DNA from: Nocardioides sp.
GTDB taxonomy: Bacteria; Actinomycetota; Actinomycetes; Propionibacteriales; Nocardioidaceae
Direction: 5' to 3'
Assembly (NCBI RefSeq): GCF_014360585.1
Contig: NZ_JACIXG010000017.1
Span: 1-64,000, forward strand
Length of the DNA stretch: 64,000 nt
Part shown: piece by piece, positions 43,324 through 52,011 of the stretch
Position numbering within the stretch: the stretch's first letter is position 1
Layout: every line of letters begins with the position of its first letter
Translations under genes and position numbers: made by a program
The notes under the pieces: model-generated
What the model was told of the DNA's origin: nothing
Databases searched by the model: none
What the model saw: the letters and a program-made list of their open reading frames with translations, nothing else

Positions 43324-43470
43324 ACCGACCACACTCCCCGCGACCCACCGACAGTTTCTTCGTCAATAGCCGGGCCTGTGGACAACCTCGTCCCCAGTCG
43401 CACGTGTGGACGGTCAACGGCCCGAGGCAGCCCGAGACAGACTGTCCGCGCTGCCAGATAGGTTGCCACC

Positions 43471-44781
43471 ATGAGACCGAACGCGTCGGTGATGCACCTC
43501 GACCTCGACGCGTTCTACGCCTCCGTCGAGCAGCGCGACAAGCCGTCCCTACGCGGCAAACCGGTGGTCGTGGGCGGCATCAGCGGCCGCGGCGTGGTCA
43601 GCACGGCCTCCTACGAGGCCAGGGTCTTCGGTGTCCGCTCGGCGATGTCGACGCGGGAGGCCAGGGCCCTGTGCGGACACGCCGCCTTCCTCTACCCGCG
43701 CTTCCATGCGTACAAGAAGGTCAGCGAGCAGGTCTTCGGGATCCTGCGCGAGCTGTCGCCGCTGGTCGAGCCGCTCTCCCTCGACGAGGCCTTCGTCGAT
43801 CTCGCCGCCGCCGACCTCCCTGACCTGGAGGTCGAGACCGTGACCGAGACCGCGGCTCGGATCCGCGCCGAGGTCGCCGAGGTCACCGGCGGCCTGAGCG
43901 CGAGCGTCGGGCTGGCCAGCTCGAAGTTCATCGCCAAGATCGCCAGCGACCTCGACAAGCCCGACGGCCTGGTCGTGGTAGCACCCGGCACCGAGCTCGA
44001 CCTGCTCCGCCCGATGAACGTCAAGGTGATCCCCGGCGTCGGCCCGGCCACCACCGAGCGCCTACGCCGCGCAGGCATCCACACGGTGGCCGACCTGGAG
44101 CAGGTCAGCGTCGAGGAGCTCGTACGCCTGGTGGGCAGGTCCCACGGCACCAACCTCCACCAGCTGGCCAGGGCCCAGGACGACCGGCGCGTCGAGCCCG
44201 AGCGTGAGGCGAAGTCGGTCAGCGTGGAGGGCACCTACGACACCGACCTGACCGACCGGCCGCTGATGGAGCAGATCCTCACCCGCCAGGCCACCGAGGT
44301 CGCCGCGCGGCTGAAGAAGAGCGGTCTCTCGGGCCGCACGATCACGATCAAGGTCAGGCTCTACGACTTCACCACGATCAACCGCTCGGCGACCCTCCCC
44401 GGCCCGACCGACCAGGCCGGCGCCATCGCCCGCCTGGCCAGAGCTCTGCTCGGCGAGCTGTTCACCGCCGGCGAGACAGCCGGCGGCGTACGCCTTCTCG
44501 GGGTGGGCGTCTCCGGTCTCGCCGACTGGATCCAGGAAGACCTCTTCGGCGACGACACCGACGAGGACACCGAGCCGGACCTGCCGCTGCCCGAGCCGGC
44601 ACGGCGGCCGACCTGGGCGGCAGGGATGGACGTCGTCCACGCGGAGCTGGGCCGAGGTTGGGTGTGGGGCTCGGGGCGAGGTGTCGTGACCGTGCGCTTC
44701 GAGACCGCCGAGACTCCCGCCGGTCCGGTGAAGTCCTACGCCGTCGACGATCCCGACCTGCAGCCCTTCACCGAGTCCTGA
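43471..44781 (+). CDS. dinB: DNA polymerase IV (Y-family)
   Basis: This 436-aa Y-family polymerase has the N-terminal catalytic motif MHLDLDAFYASVEQRD, the palm motif LSLDEAFVDLAAAD, the HhH segment IPGVGPATTERLRRAG, and a little-finger domain. A C-terminal extension after residue 340 (DLFGDDTDEDTEPDLPLPEP, then WAAGMDVVHAELGRGWVWGSGRGVVTVRFE) looks like an extra small beta domain. It carries out error-prone translesion synthesis. No LexA-type box was seen just upstream. The ATG at 43471 is well placed. A second, different DinB is encoded at 48510. Confidence 0.92.
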   Translation: MRPNASVMHLDLDAFYASVEQRDKPSLRGKPVVVGGISGRGVVSTASYEARVFGVRSAMSTREARALCGHAAFLYPRFHAYKKVSEQVFGILRELSPLVEPLSLDEAFVDLAAADLPDLEVETVTETAARIRAEVAEVTGGLSASVGLASSKFIAKIASDLDKPDGLVVVAPGTELDLLRPMNVKVIPGVGPATTERLRRAGIHTVADLEQVSVEELVRLVGRSHGTNLHQLARAQDDRRVEPEREAKSVSVEGTYDTDLTDRPLMEQILTRQATEVAARLKKSGLSGRTITIKVRLYDFTTINRSATLPGPTDQAGAIARLARALLGELFTAGETAGGVRLLGVGVSGLADWIQEDLFGDDTDEDTEPDLPLPEPARRPTWAAGMDVVHAELGRGWVWGSGRGVVTVRFETAETPAGPVKSYAVDDPDLQPFTES

Positions 44782-44952
44782 GGTGCCGCTCCCCCGCTCT
44801 GTGCTGCGCCGTCCCGGCCGGCCCGTGCAGTATCGCGGCAACCGACAACAGTGTGCGATAGCGCGGGCTGCTAGAACACCGAGCTTGGGTCACTCAGTAG
44901 ACACAATCGGCTTGTATCGGACGCTTGGCACAAATTGCCTGAAGGAGGCCCT

Positions 44953-45162
44953 GTGCTCGGCATCGGACTGATCGAGCCGGCTCTCGTCGTTGCCGTGCTA
45001 CTCCTCACCCGGCTCATCGGCAGTGCGCGGCCGGCGGCCGATCCGCTGCTCGCCAAGGCCCGGACGTACGTCGCCTCCGCTCGTGCGCTCGGATGCAGCG
45101 ACTCGCAGGTGAGGGACGCGCTCGAGCGGGCGCTCGCCGACTCCTCACCTCACCGAAGATAG
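44953..45162 (+). CDS. Small membrane-anchored protein, 69 aa
   Basis: A 69-aa frame starts at GTG 44953 right after AAGGAGG (44942-44948), a strong ribosome-binding site. An N-terminal hydrophobic helix (IEPALVVAVLLLTRLIG) precedes a soluble helical part (PLLAKARTYVASARALGCSDSQVRDALERALAD). It may be a single-pass membrane protein facing the cytoplasm. It lies ten bases before the oligopeptidase B gene and is likely read with it. The function is unknown. Confidence 0.65.
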   Translation: MLGIGLIEPALVVAVLLLTRLIGSARPAADPLLAKARTYVASARALGCSDSQVRDALERALADSSPHRR

Positions 45163-45172
45163 GGTCACATTC

Positions 45173-47308
45173 ATGTCTGAAGCCCTCCCGTCGACGCCCT
45201 GGCCGATCGCACCCAAGAAGCCCTCGGCCAAGCAGTTCCACGGCCTGACCCGGACCGATGACTACGAATGGCTTCGCGAGAAGGAGAATCCCGAGGTCAT
45301 CGCCTACATCGAGGCCGAGAACGCCTACACCGAGCAGCAGACCGACCACCTCTCCGACCTGCGCACCCAGATCTTCGAGGAGATCAAGGCGCGCACCCTC
45401 GAGACCGACCTGAGCGTGCCGACGCGGTCGCGCGGCCACTGGTACTACGGCCGAAGCTTCGAGGGGAAGCAGTACGGCGCGAGCTGCCGGGTCAAGGTGG
45501 CCGACCCCGACGACTGGACTCCGCCGACCCCGGCCGACGTCACCCACGACCAGCCCGCGCTCCCCGGCGAGGAGGTGCTGCTCGATCTCGACGCGCTCGC
45601 CGAGGGCCACGAGTTCTTCAGCCTCGGCGGCTCCAGCGTGAGCCCGAGCACCACCCTGCTCGCCTACGCGGTCGACGTGGCCGGCGACGAGCGCTACACC
45701 GTACGCGTCAAGGACCTGACCACCGGCGAGCTGCTCACCGACGAGCTCACCAACGTCCACGGCGGCGCCACCTGGGACCGCGAGTCCTCCGCGCTCTACT
45801 ACACGACCGCCGACGAGTCCTGGCGCGCCGACAAGATCTGGTGCCACCGTCTCGGCACCGCCCAGGACCAGGACGAGCTCGTCTACCACGAGACCGACGA
45901 CCGGTTCTGGGTCGGCGTGGGGCGGACCAAGTCCGACCGGTTCATGTTCATCGGCACCGCCGCGAAGATCACCGCCGAGTACCGCTTCCTCGACCTCGAC
46001 GACCCCGACGCCGGCTGGCAGGTCTTCGCCGCCCGCGAGGAAGGCGTCGAGTACTCCCTGGAGCACGCCACCATCGCCGGCGAGGACGTCTTCCTGGTCA
46101 CCCACAACGTGTCGGGCCCCGACTTCGAGATCGCGACCGCCCCGGTCGCGCCAACCCAGCGCGACCAGTGGCAGCCGCTGATCCCCCACACCCAGGGCGT
46201 ACGCCTCGAGGACGTCGACGCCTTCGCCGGCCACCTGGTCGTGCACCAGCGCAGCGAGGGCCTGACCCAGCTCCGCATCCTGGAGCTCGGCGACGCCGGC
46301 GTGACCGACGACTACCTGGTGAAGTTCGACGACGAGCTCTACACCATCGGCTCCGGCTCCAACCCGGCCTTCGACTCCCCCGTCGTGCGGCTCGGCTACA
46401 CCACGATGCGCACCCCGGCCTCCGTCTTCGACTACGACGTACGCAGCCGCGAGCTGACCCTGCGCAAGCAGGCCCCGGTGCTCGGCGGCTACGACCGCGA
46501 CGACTACGAGGAGCACCGCCTCTGGGCCACGGCCGAGGACGGCGTACGGGTGCCGATCTCGATCGTGGCGAAGAAGGGGCTCCACGAGGCGGGGCCGATC
46601 CCGGTGCTGCTCTACGCCTACGGCTCCTACGAAGCCAGCATGGATCCCTACTTCTCGATCGCCCGGCTGAGCCTGCTGGACCGCGGGATCGGGTTCGCGA
46701 TCGCCCACATCCGCGGCGGCGGGGAGATGGGCCGGGCCTGGTACGACGACGGCAAGATGCTCAAGAAGCAGAACACCTTCTCCGACTACATCGCCTGTGC
46801 CCGCCACCTGGCCGAGTCCGGCTGGTCGACGCCCAACCAGATCATCGCCGAGGGCGGCAGCGCCGGCGGTCTGCTGATGGGCGCGGTCGCCAACCAGGCA
46901 CCCGACGCCGTGGGTGCGATCGTCGCCGCCGTGCCGTTCGTGGACGCGCTGACCACGATGCTCGACGCGACGCTGCCGCTGACCGTCACCGAGTACGACG
47001 AGTGGGGCAACCCGGAGGCCGACAAGGAGACCTACGACTACATGGCCTCCTACGACCCCTACACGAACGTCGCCGCCCAGCACTATCCGCCGATCCTGGC
47101 CGAGACCAGCATCAACGACACCCGGGTGCTCTACGTCGAGCCCGCCAAATGGGTCGCGAAGCTGCGGGCCGTGGCGGAGAATCCCGGTGACGTGCTCCTG
47201 AAGACGGAGATGGCGGCCGGACACGGAGGAGTCTCGGGGCGCTACAAGGCGTGGGAGGACCGGGCGTTCAGCCTTGCCTGGATGATCGATCAGGTGACCC
47301 CTTCGTAG
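45173..47308 (+). CDS. ptrB: Oligopeptidase B (S9 prolyl oligopeptidase family)
   Basis: This 711-aa serine peptidase has a beta-propeller N-terminal part and an alpha/beta hydrolase C-terminal part. Ser is in AEGGSAGGLLMGAVANQ; the His is in AAGHGGVSGRYKAWED, and the Asp lies in ETSINDTRVLYVEPAKW. DYEWLREKENPEVIAYIEAENAYTEQ is the typical N-terminus of the S9A group. It cleaves short peptides after Arg or Lys in the cytoplasm. Transcription may start with the small membrane protein gene upstream. A weak hairpin, TCTCGGGGT with ACCCCTGAGA, follows the stop. Confidence 0.9.
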   Translation: MSEALPSTPWPIAPKKPSAKQFHGLTRTDDYEWLREKENPEVIAYIEAENAYTEQQTDHLSDLRTQIFEEIKARTLETDLSVPTRSRGHWYYGRSFEGKQYGASCRVKVADPDDWTPPTPADVTHDQPALPGEEVLLDLDALAEGHEFFSLGGSSVSPSTTLLAYAVDVAGDERYTVRVKDLTTGELLTDELTNVHGGATWDRESSALYYTTADESWRADKIWCHRLGTAQDQDELVYHETDDRFWVGVGRTKSDRFMFIGTAAKITAEYRFLDLDDPDAGWQVFAAREEGVEYSLEHATIAGEDVFLVTHNVSGPDFEIATAPVAPTQRDQWQPLIPHTQGVRLEDVDAFAGHLVVHQRSEGLTQLRILELGDAGVTDDYLVKFDDELYTIGSGSNPAFDSPVVRLGYTTMRTPASVFDYDVRSRELTLRKQAPVLGGYDRDDYEEHRLWATAEDGVRVPISIVAKKGLHEAGPIPVLLYAYGSYEASMDPYFSIARLSLLDRGIGFAIAHIRGGGEMGRAWYDDGKMLKKQNTFSDYIACARHLAESGWSTPNQIIAEGGSAGGLLMGAVANQAPDAVGAIVAAVPFVDALTTMLDATLPLTVTEYDEWGNPEADKETYDYMASYDPYTNVAAQHYPPILAETSINDTRVLYVEPAKWVAKLRAVAENPGDVLLKTEMAAGHGGVSGRYKAWEDRAFSLAWMIDQVTPS

Positions 47309-47443
47309 GGCATATCTGAACGGTTCTCGGGGTACTCCATGAGAAACCCCTGAGATTCACCTCATGATGCAACTTATCGCCCCTGGCGTACGTCGAACCG
47401 GACAAGAGATCGAAGTCGGATCGATGACAAGGCGCTCTACCAG

Positions 47444-47469
47444 GGAACACCTGGGAGGGGCGAAGCGTT
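47444..47469 (+). promoter_or_regulatory. ECF (SigE/SigH-like) promoter upstream of sigB
   Basis: GGAAC (47444-47448), a 17-base spacer and CGTT (47466-47469) match the GGAAC-N16-17-CGTT consensus of actinobacterial SigE/SigH-type ECF sigma factors. The transcript would start about 35 bases before the sigB ATG. In Mycobacterium, sigB is transcribed from such promoters, which supports the match. The short leader includes GTGAGG-N7-CCTCAC (47477-47495) just before the GGAGG ribosome-binding site. Confidence 0.65.
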
Positions 47470-47510
47470 GAACACCGTGAGGCCACAAACCTCACCGTGA
47501 GGAGGTTCCC

Positions 47511-48458
47511 ATGGCGACACGCACCGCAACCGTGACCCGCGAGATCGAAGGCCGCGACAGCGTCGGTCTGTATCTCGACGAGATCGCGCGCAACGATCTC
47601 CTGGATGCTGCCAAAGAGGTTGAGCTGTCCAAGGCGATCGAGGCCGGCCTGATGGCCGAGCACCTCCTGGCCGAGGGTCGCGTCGGCCGCAAGAAGGCAC
47701 CCGGCGGAGCCACCCGAGCCGAGCTGGAGTGGCTGGCCGAGGAGGGCCACCGCGCCACCCGTGAGTTCATCAACGCCAACCTGCGACTGGTGGTGTCCAT
47801 CGCGCGGAAGTACGGCCGCGCGCAGATGCCTATGCTCGACCTGATCCAGGAGGGAAACACCGGCCTGATCAGGGCTGTGGAGAAGTTCGACTACACCAAG
47901 GGCTACAAGTTCTCGACGTACGCGACGTGGTGGGTGCGCCAGGCGATCACCCGTGGCATCGCCCAGCAGGCGCGTGTGGTCCGGCTTCCGGTCCACGTCG
48001 TCGAGGAGCTCAACCAGGTCGGCGGCGCCCGCCGCACCCTGGAGCGTCAGCTCGGCCGCGACCCGGAGCCGGAGGAGATCGCCACCGAGCTCGGCATGGA
48101 CATCGACCGGGTGCTCGACCTGCTCTCCTGGGGTCGTGACCACGTCTCGCTCGACACGCCCATCGACGAGGACGGCGACACCTCGCTGGGTGACCTGATG
48201 GCTCAGGAGTCGGCCCCCGGCCCCGACATGGACGTGATCGACGTCGAGTCGCGCGAGCGGCTCAACTCGCTGGTCGGCCAGCTCGACGATCGTTCCGCCG
48301 ACATCGTCCGGTCCCGCTACGGGCTCACCGACGGGCGCCAGCACAAGCTCGCCGACATCGGCGTCAAGCACGGCATCTCCGCCGAGCGCGTACGCCAGCT
48401 CGAGCGCGAGGCGCTGCAGAAGCTGCGCCGCTTCGCCGACCCTGACCTGGCGGCCTGA
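47511..48458 (+). CDS. sigB: Group 2 sigma factor, SigB type
   Basis: This 315-aa sigma factor is close to SigA in its core but lacks the long N-terminal extension. It shows [92 protein letters not shown] and region 4 [32 protein letters not shown]. It fits the SigB of mycobacteria and relatives. The upstream ECF-type promoter suggests it is induced under envelope or oxidative stress. GAGGAGG precedes the ATG with good spacing. A terminator follows. Confidence 0.9.
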   Translation: MATRTATVTREIEGRDSVGLYLDEIARNDLLDAAKEVELSKAIEAGLMAEHLLAEGRVGRKKAPGGATRAELEWLAEEGHRATREFINANLRLVVSIARKYGRAQMPMLDLIQEGNTGLIRAVEKFDYTKGYKFSTYATWWVRQAITRGIAQQARVVRLPVHVVEELNQVGGARRTLERQLGRDPEPEEIATELGMDIDRVLDLLSWGRDHVSLDTPIDEDGDTSLGDLMAQESAPGPDMDVIDVESRERLNSLVGQLDDRSADIVRSRYGLTDGRQHKLADIGVKHGISAERVRQLEREALQKLRRFADPDLAA

Positions 48459-48463
48459 CCAAT

Positions 48464-48497
48464 CAGATTCGGCGCTCCTTCGGGGGCGCCGAATCTG
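48464..48497. terminator. Hairpin terminator between sigB and dinB2
   Basis: CAGATTCGGCGC (48464-48475) pairs perfectly with GCGCCGAATCTG (48486-48497) around a 10-base loop. It lies between the convergent sigB and dinB2 genes and can end transcription from both sides. Confidence 0.8.
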
Positions 48498-48509
48498 TAG
48501 TTGTGGCGG

Positions 48510-49649
48510 TCAGTAGCCTCCGGGCGGCGGGGCCATCTCCAGGCGTACGCCGATCAGGCGGACCGGGCGGTCCTTCTCGACCCGCTCGAGGAGCGCCTCG
48601 GCCTCGTCGGCGAGCCGGTCAGCGTCGAGGGTGGGCTCGGGGAGCTTGTGGCCGCGAGTGACGGTGAAGAACGGTTTGAACCGCACCTTGATCTCGACCC
48701 TGGTCACCGGCCGGTCCTCCTTGACCACGTCGGCCAGGCACTCGCCACAGAGCCGCCTGGTCGCGGCGACGATGTCGGGCCACTCGACGAGATCCTGCTG
48801 GAACGTCTCCTCGTGGCCGTGACCGCGGGCGACCCAGGGCGAGGGGTCCACGGGGCTGGTGTCGGCGCCACGGCCCAAGCGGCGCAGCCAGGGGCCGGTC
48901 GTGGGACCGATCTCGGCGGCCAGCCGCTCCGCCGAGGCGGCTCCCAGCTCGGCGACCGTCTCGATCCCGAGCCCGGCGAGCCGCTTGGCGGTCTTCGCCC
49001 CGATCCCCCACAGCGCGTCCGTCGGAAGATGCCCCATCTCGGCGTCCCAGGTCTCGTGCGTGATCCGGTAGACGCCGCTCCCCCGCAGCTGCCCGGCCGG
49101 TCCGGGCTCGTGGCCGCCCGCCCCGGCCTCGCGCGCGACGGCTCCGTCGACCCGCCGCTTGGCGAACCCGGTGGCGAGCTTCGCCTGCAGCTTGTTGTCG
49201 CCCACGCCGACCCCGCTGTGCAGACGGGTGCGGGCGAGCACGACGTCGCGTACGTCCCAGGCGAAGGCCGCCGGATCGCCGAGCTCGCCATGTCCCGGGC
49301 CCGGCCCCAGGAACGCCTCGTCCCAGCCGAGGACCTCGACCAGGACCGGTACGCCGCCCCACTCCAGCGACCGCAGCGTGTCCATGACGCCCACGGAGGC
49401 CTCGTCGTAGGCGACGTGATCGACCGGCAGCAGCACCGCATCGGGACACTTCCGCACCGCCAGGCGCAGCGGCATGCCCGAGCCGACGCCGTACGCCCGG
49501 GCCTCATAGGACGCCGTCGAGACGACCGCTCGCTCGGCCGGGTCGCCGCGCCCGCCCACGATCACCGGCTTGCCGGCGAGCTCGGGCCGGCGCAGCACCT
49601 CGACCGCCGCGATGAACTGGTCGAGGTCGACGTGAAGGACGACGCTCAT
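48510..49649 (-). CDS. Second Y-family DNA polymerase, DinB2-type
   Basis: This 379-aa polymerase has the Y-family start SVVLHVDLDQFIAAVEVLRRPEL and the palm motif LGWDEAFLGPG, which has Gly-Trp before the Asp-Glu instead of the usual Ser-Leu/Ile/Val. The HhH segment is GIGAKTAKRLAGLG. The GWDE form is typical of the mycobacterial DinB2 group. No beta-clamp-binding tail is obvious at the C-terminus (APPPGGY). The ATG at 49649 follows GGAGG with a seven-base spacer, but both are base-paired in a perfect hairpin and the start overlaps the stop of a small upstream frame. Confidence 0.87.
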   Translation of the reverse strand: MSVVLHVDLDQFIAAVEVLRRPELAGKPVIVGGRGDPAERAVVSTASYEARAYGVGSGMPLRLAVRKCPDAVLLPVDHVAYDEASVGVMDTLRSLEWGGVPVLVEVLGWDEAFLGPGPGHGELGDPAAFAWDVRDVVLARTRLHSGVGVGDNKLQAKLATGFAKRRVDGAVAREAGAGGHEPGPAGQLRGSGVYRITHETWDAEMGHLPTDALWGIGAKTAKRLAGLGIETVAELGAASAERLAAEIGPTTGPWLRRLGRGADTSPVDPSPWVARGHGHEETFQQDLVEWPDIVAATRRLCGECLADVVKEDRPVTRVEIKVRFKPFFTVTRGHKLPEPTLDADRLADEAEALLERVEKDRPVRLIGVRLEMAPPPGGY

Positions 49650-49699
49650 TCCGCCGCCTCCGTGCGAGAACGCCGAGGATACGGAGGCGGCGGAATGAG
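49645..49699 (-). promoter_or_regulatory. 19-bp hairpin that hides the dinB2 ribosome-binding site and start
   Basis: The plus-strand arm 49645-49663 and arm 49681-49699 are perfect complements over 19 bp around a 17-base loop. In the minus-strand mRNA, the 3' arm contains the dinB2 GGAGG and AUG, so both would be sequestered when the hairpin forms. The 5' arm encodes the four prolines of an upstream 27-codon leader frame. This is a candidate translational control element. Confidence 0.75.
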
Positions 49700-49729
49700 G
49701 CCTATCGTCGCTCGCTGACGCTCGCTCAT
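49646..49729 (-). CDS. Candidate leader peptide upstream of dinB2, 27 aa
   Basis: A 27-codon frame starts at ATG 49729 and its TGA stop overlaps the dinB2 ATG (ATGA). The peptide contains LIPPPPYP in the middle and a basic N-terminus. The consecutive proline codons lie exactly in the 5' arm of the hairpin. The ribosome-binding site is weak, and the frame could be fortuitous, but the exact overlap and hairpin arrangement fit a leader that couples its own translation to that of dinB2. Confidence 0.45.
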   Translation of the reverse strand: MSERQRATIGLIPPPPYPRRSRTEAAE

Positions 49730-49763
49730 GCACCGATGGTGCCACGAACGGGCCCGGTTGGGG

Positions 49764-51113
49764 TCAGCCTTCGGAGCCGGCCTCGGAGAGGGCCTCAGAG
49801 GCCTTCTCCGCCTGCTTGCGTACGTCACCGGGCACCGGGACCGCCTCGGCGGTGCGCTGCTGCCACATCTGCATGGCGACGACCTTGGCCGCGGCCTCCT
49901 CGACCCGTTCCCGGTCGAGGCGACCGGAGCGGAGGGCCTTGACGACGCTGCGGTGGGCGGCCCGGGAGTTGGCGGGCATCAGCAGAAGGTCGGCGCCGGC
50001 CTCGAGCGCGACCACCGCGGGCTTCTTGGTGGTGGTCGTGACCGCACCCATCCCCAGCGAGTCGGTGATCGCGATGCCCTCGAAGCCGAGGTCGTCGCGG
50101 AGCAGGTCGTAGATCGGGGGCGCCATACTGGCCGGCACACCGGGGGCCACCGCCTTCACGTCGACGTGGCTGATCATGACGGCCGGAGCGCCGGCGTCCA
50201 CCGCCGCGTCGAAGGGCACCAGGTCACGGCGCTTCAGCTTCTTCATCCCGAAGTCGAGCTCCTGGAGCCCGAGGTGGGTGTCGCCGGTGACCGCGCCATG
50301 GCCCGGGAAGTGCTTGGTGGTGGAGACCAGGCCGGCGGCGTTGTAGCCCTGCACGGCCGCGGATACGGCCGCGGCGGCGATCTTCTTGTCCTCGCTCGGC
50401 GAGCGCGACCCGATCGTCGGGTCGGTCGCGCCCACGGTCACGTCGGCGACCGGCGCGAACGCCCAGGTGAAGCCCAGGTCTCGAAGCTCGAGCGCCGTCG
50501 TGCGCGCTGCCTCGGTCGTCACCGGGACGCCCTTGCGCGGCTTGGCCTCGATGGCGTCGCCGGTGCGCGCGAACTCCGGGAACTCGGTGGCCACGCCGCG
50601 CAGGTGGGAGACCACGCCACCCTCCTGGTCGACGCCGATCACCGCCGGGATCGTGCGGCCGTCGGCGGCGACGGCCTCGTTGACCGCAGCGGTCGTCTCA
50701 CGCACCTGTGCCTCGTCGACCACGTTCTCGCCGGTGACGCTGACCCCGGCGAGGTGGAGCTTGCGCACCATCTTCGCGGCCTTGGCCGGGTCCGTGCCGT
50801 GGTAGCGGCCGACGATCACCTGACCGGCGAGCCGCTTCTCGTCCCAGCCCGCCACCAGCTCACGGGCGGTCGCGAGCTCACCGCGGGTCGGACCCCAGGC
50901 GAGCGCCGTGGTGTCCTTCTTCGGGTCTTCCTTCGGGGAGGCAGCGACCGGCCCGCTCGGCTCGACGTCGGCCCTCGTCGGGAAGCCGACGGTCACCGCC
51001 GCGGCGCCCGCACCGGCCGACAGGGCCAGCACGGCCCCGGCGATCACCGGTCGCATCCAACGCCTCGGACGACGCGGCTGATCCTCTGATTCGGTGTGCT
51101 TGCCCCCAGTCAC
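49764..51113 (-). CDS. Glycoside hydrolase family 3 (NagZ-like beta-N-acetylhexosaminidase), membrane-anchored
   Basis: This 449-aa protein has one N-terminal hydrophobic segment (WMRPVIAGAVLALSAGAGAAAVTVG), which acts as a signal anchor, and a single GH3 TIM-barrel domain. The motif KHFPGHGAVTGDTH is typical of NagZ-type enzymes and contains the substrate-binding Lys-His and catalytic His. The nucleophile Asp is expected in GIAITDSLGMGAV. There is no C-terminal second GH3 domain, which fits NagZ-like members. It would release N-acetylglucosamine from cell-wall fragments outside the membrane. Confidence 0.85.
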   Translation of the reverse strand: MTGGKHTESEDQPRRPRRWMRPVIAGAVLALSAGAGAAAVTVGFPTRADVEPSGPVAASPKEDPKKDTTALAWGPTRGELATARELVAGWDEKRLAGQVIVGRYHGTDPAKAAKMVRKLHLAGVSVTGENVVDEAQVRETTAAVNEAVAADGRTIPAVIGVDQEGGVVSHLRGVATEFPEFARTGDAIEAKPRKGVPVTTEAARTTALELRDLGFTWAFAPVADVTVGATDPTIGSRSPSEDKKIAAAAVSAAVQGYNAAGLVSTTKHFPGHGAVTGDTHLGLQELDFGMKKLKRRDLVPFDAAVDAGAPAVMISHVDVKAVAPGVPASMAPPIYDLLRDDLGFEGIAITDSLGMGAVTTTTKKPAVVALEAGADLLLMPANSRAAHRSVVKALRSGRLDRERVEEAAAKVVAMQMWQQRTAEAVPVPGDVRKQAEKASEALSEAGSEG

Positions 51114-51152
51114 CCGGCCGAGTATGGCAGCAACCCCCAGCTACTGACACGT

Positions 51153-51734
51153 TCAGGCGAGTGAGTCATAGATCTCCCGCACCCGCTTGCTCAGGTCCTG
51201 CAGGGTGCCGGTGTTGTCGATGACGTACGTCGCCGCGGCGAGCCGCTCCTCACGACTGGCCTGCGCGGAGATGCGGGCACGGACGTCGGCCTCGCTCATC
51301 CCGCGCGAGACCGCCCTCTCGACCTGGGTCTCGACCGGCACGTCGACGACGATCACCTCGTCGAAGAACGGCGCGTAGCCCACCTCGACCAGCAGGGGGA
51401 TGTCGTTGACGACCAGCCTCCCCGCCGCCCGCCCGGCTTCCTCGAGCTCCGCGGAGCGCGCCCCGACCAGCGGGTGAACGATCGCGTTGAGCCGCGCGCG
51501 GGCGGACTCGTCGGCGAAGACGAGCTCCCCCACCTTGGCCCGATCGAGCTCGCCGGCCTCGGTCAGCACCGCGGGACCGAACTCCGCCACGACCTGGGCC
51601 AGCCCCTGCGTACCCGGTTCGACGACCTCCCGGGCGATCAGGTCCGAGTCGACGATCACCGCCCCGAAGTCGGCCAGCAGCTTCGAGACCGTGCTCTTCC
51701 CCGAGGCGATCCCGCCGGTGAGTCCTACGCGCAT
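51153..51734 (-). CDS. coaE: Dephospho-CoA kinase
   Basis: This 193-aa kinase performs the last step of coenzyme A synthesis, phosphorylating dephospho-CoA at the 3' hydroxyl with ATP. It has P-loop VGLTGGIASGKSTVSK, DSDLIAREVVEPG and IVHPLVGARSAEL, VVNDIPLLVEVGY. The ATG at 51734 starts MRVGLTGG; the longer frame upstream lacks homology-like features. There is no fused C-terminal UPF0157 domain, which mycobacterial CoaE carries. Confidence 0.92.
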   Translation of the reverse strand: MRVGLTGGIASGKSTVSKLLADFGAVIVDSDLIAREVVEPGTQGLAQVVAEFGPAVLTEAGELDRAKVGELVFADESARARLNAIVHPLVGARSAELEEAGRAAGRLVVNDIPLLVEVGYAPFFDEVIVVDVPVETQVERAVSRGMSEADVRARISAQASREERLAAATYVIDNTGTLQDLSKRVREIYDSLA

Positions 51735-51826
51735 GGCGCCCAACCTATCGACAACCCGGCGCAGCCCCACCCCGGACCCGGACATCCTTCGGCCGCGCGA
51801 CCCCACGGTCGGGCATCGCACCATGC

Positions 51827-51863
51827 CCACTCCGCATCGCGTATCCGGACCACTCCGCATCGC
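51827..51863. repeat. 14-bp direct repeat upstream of pectate lyase
   Basis: CCACTCCGCATCGC occurs at 51827-51840 and again at 51850-51863, 23 bases apart (about two helical turns). Nearby, ACTGT-TCG-ACAGT forms a small palindrome at 51964-51976. They lie between coaE and the pectate lyase gene and may be regulator binding sites. Confidence 0.4.
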
Positions 51864-52011
51864 TTTCCACGCCGAGCCGCTAGCGTCGATTCCCGGTGAA
51901 ATCGGGATCCGATGGTGTCACGATCCACCTGCGGCACCATGCACCGCTCAATCGGCCCATTCCACTGTTCGACAGTTCAATCCCCCACAACCACGAACGA
52001 TGGGAACAGGA

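Noticed and set aside
43324..43470. A LexA/SOS box upstream of dinB
   Set aside because: No CGAAC-N4-GTTCG-type palindrome was found in the short region before the gene.
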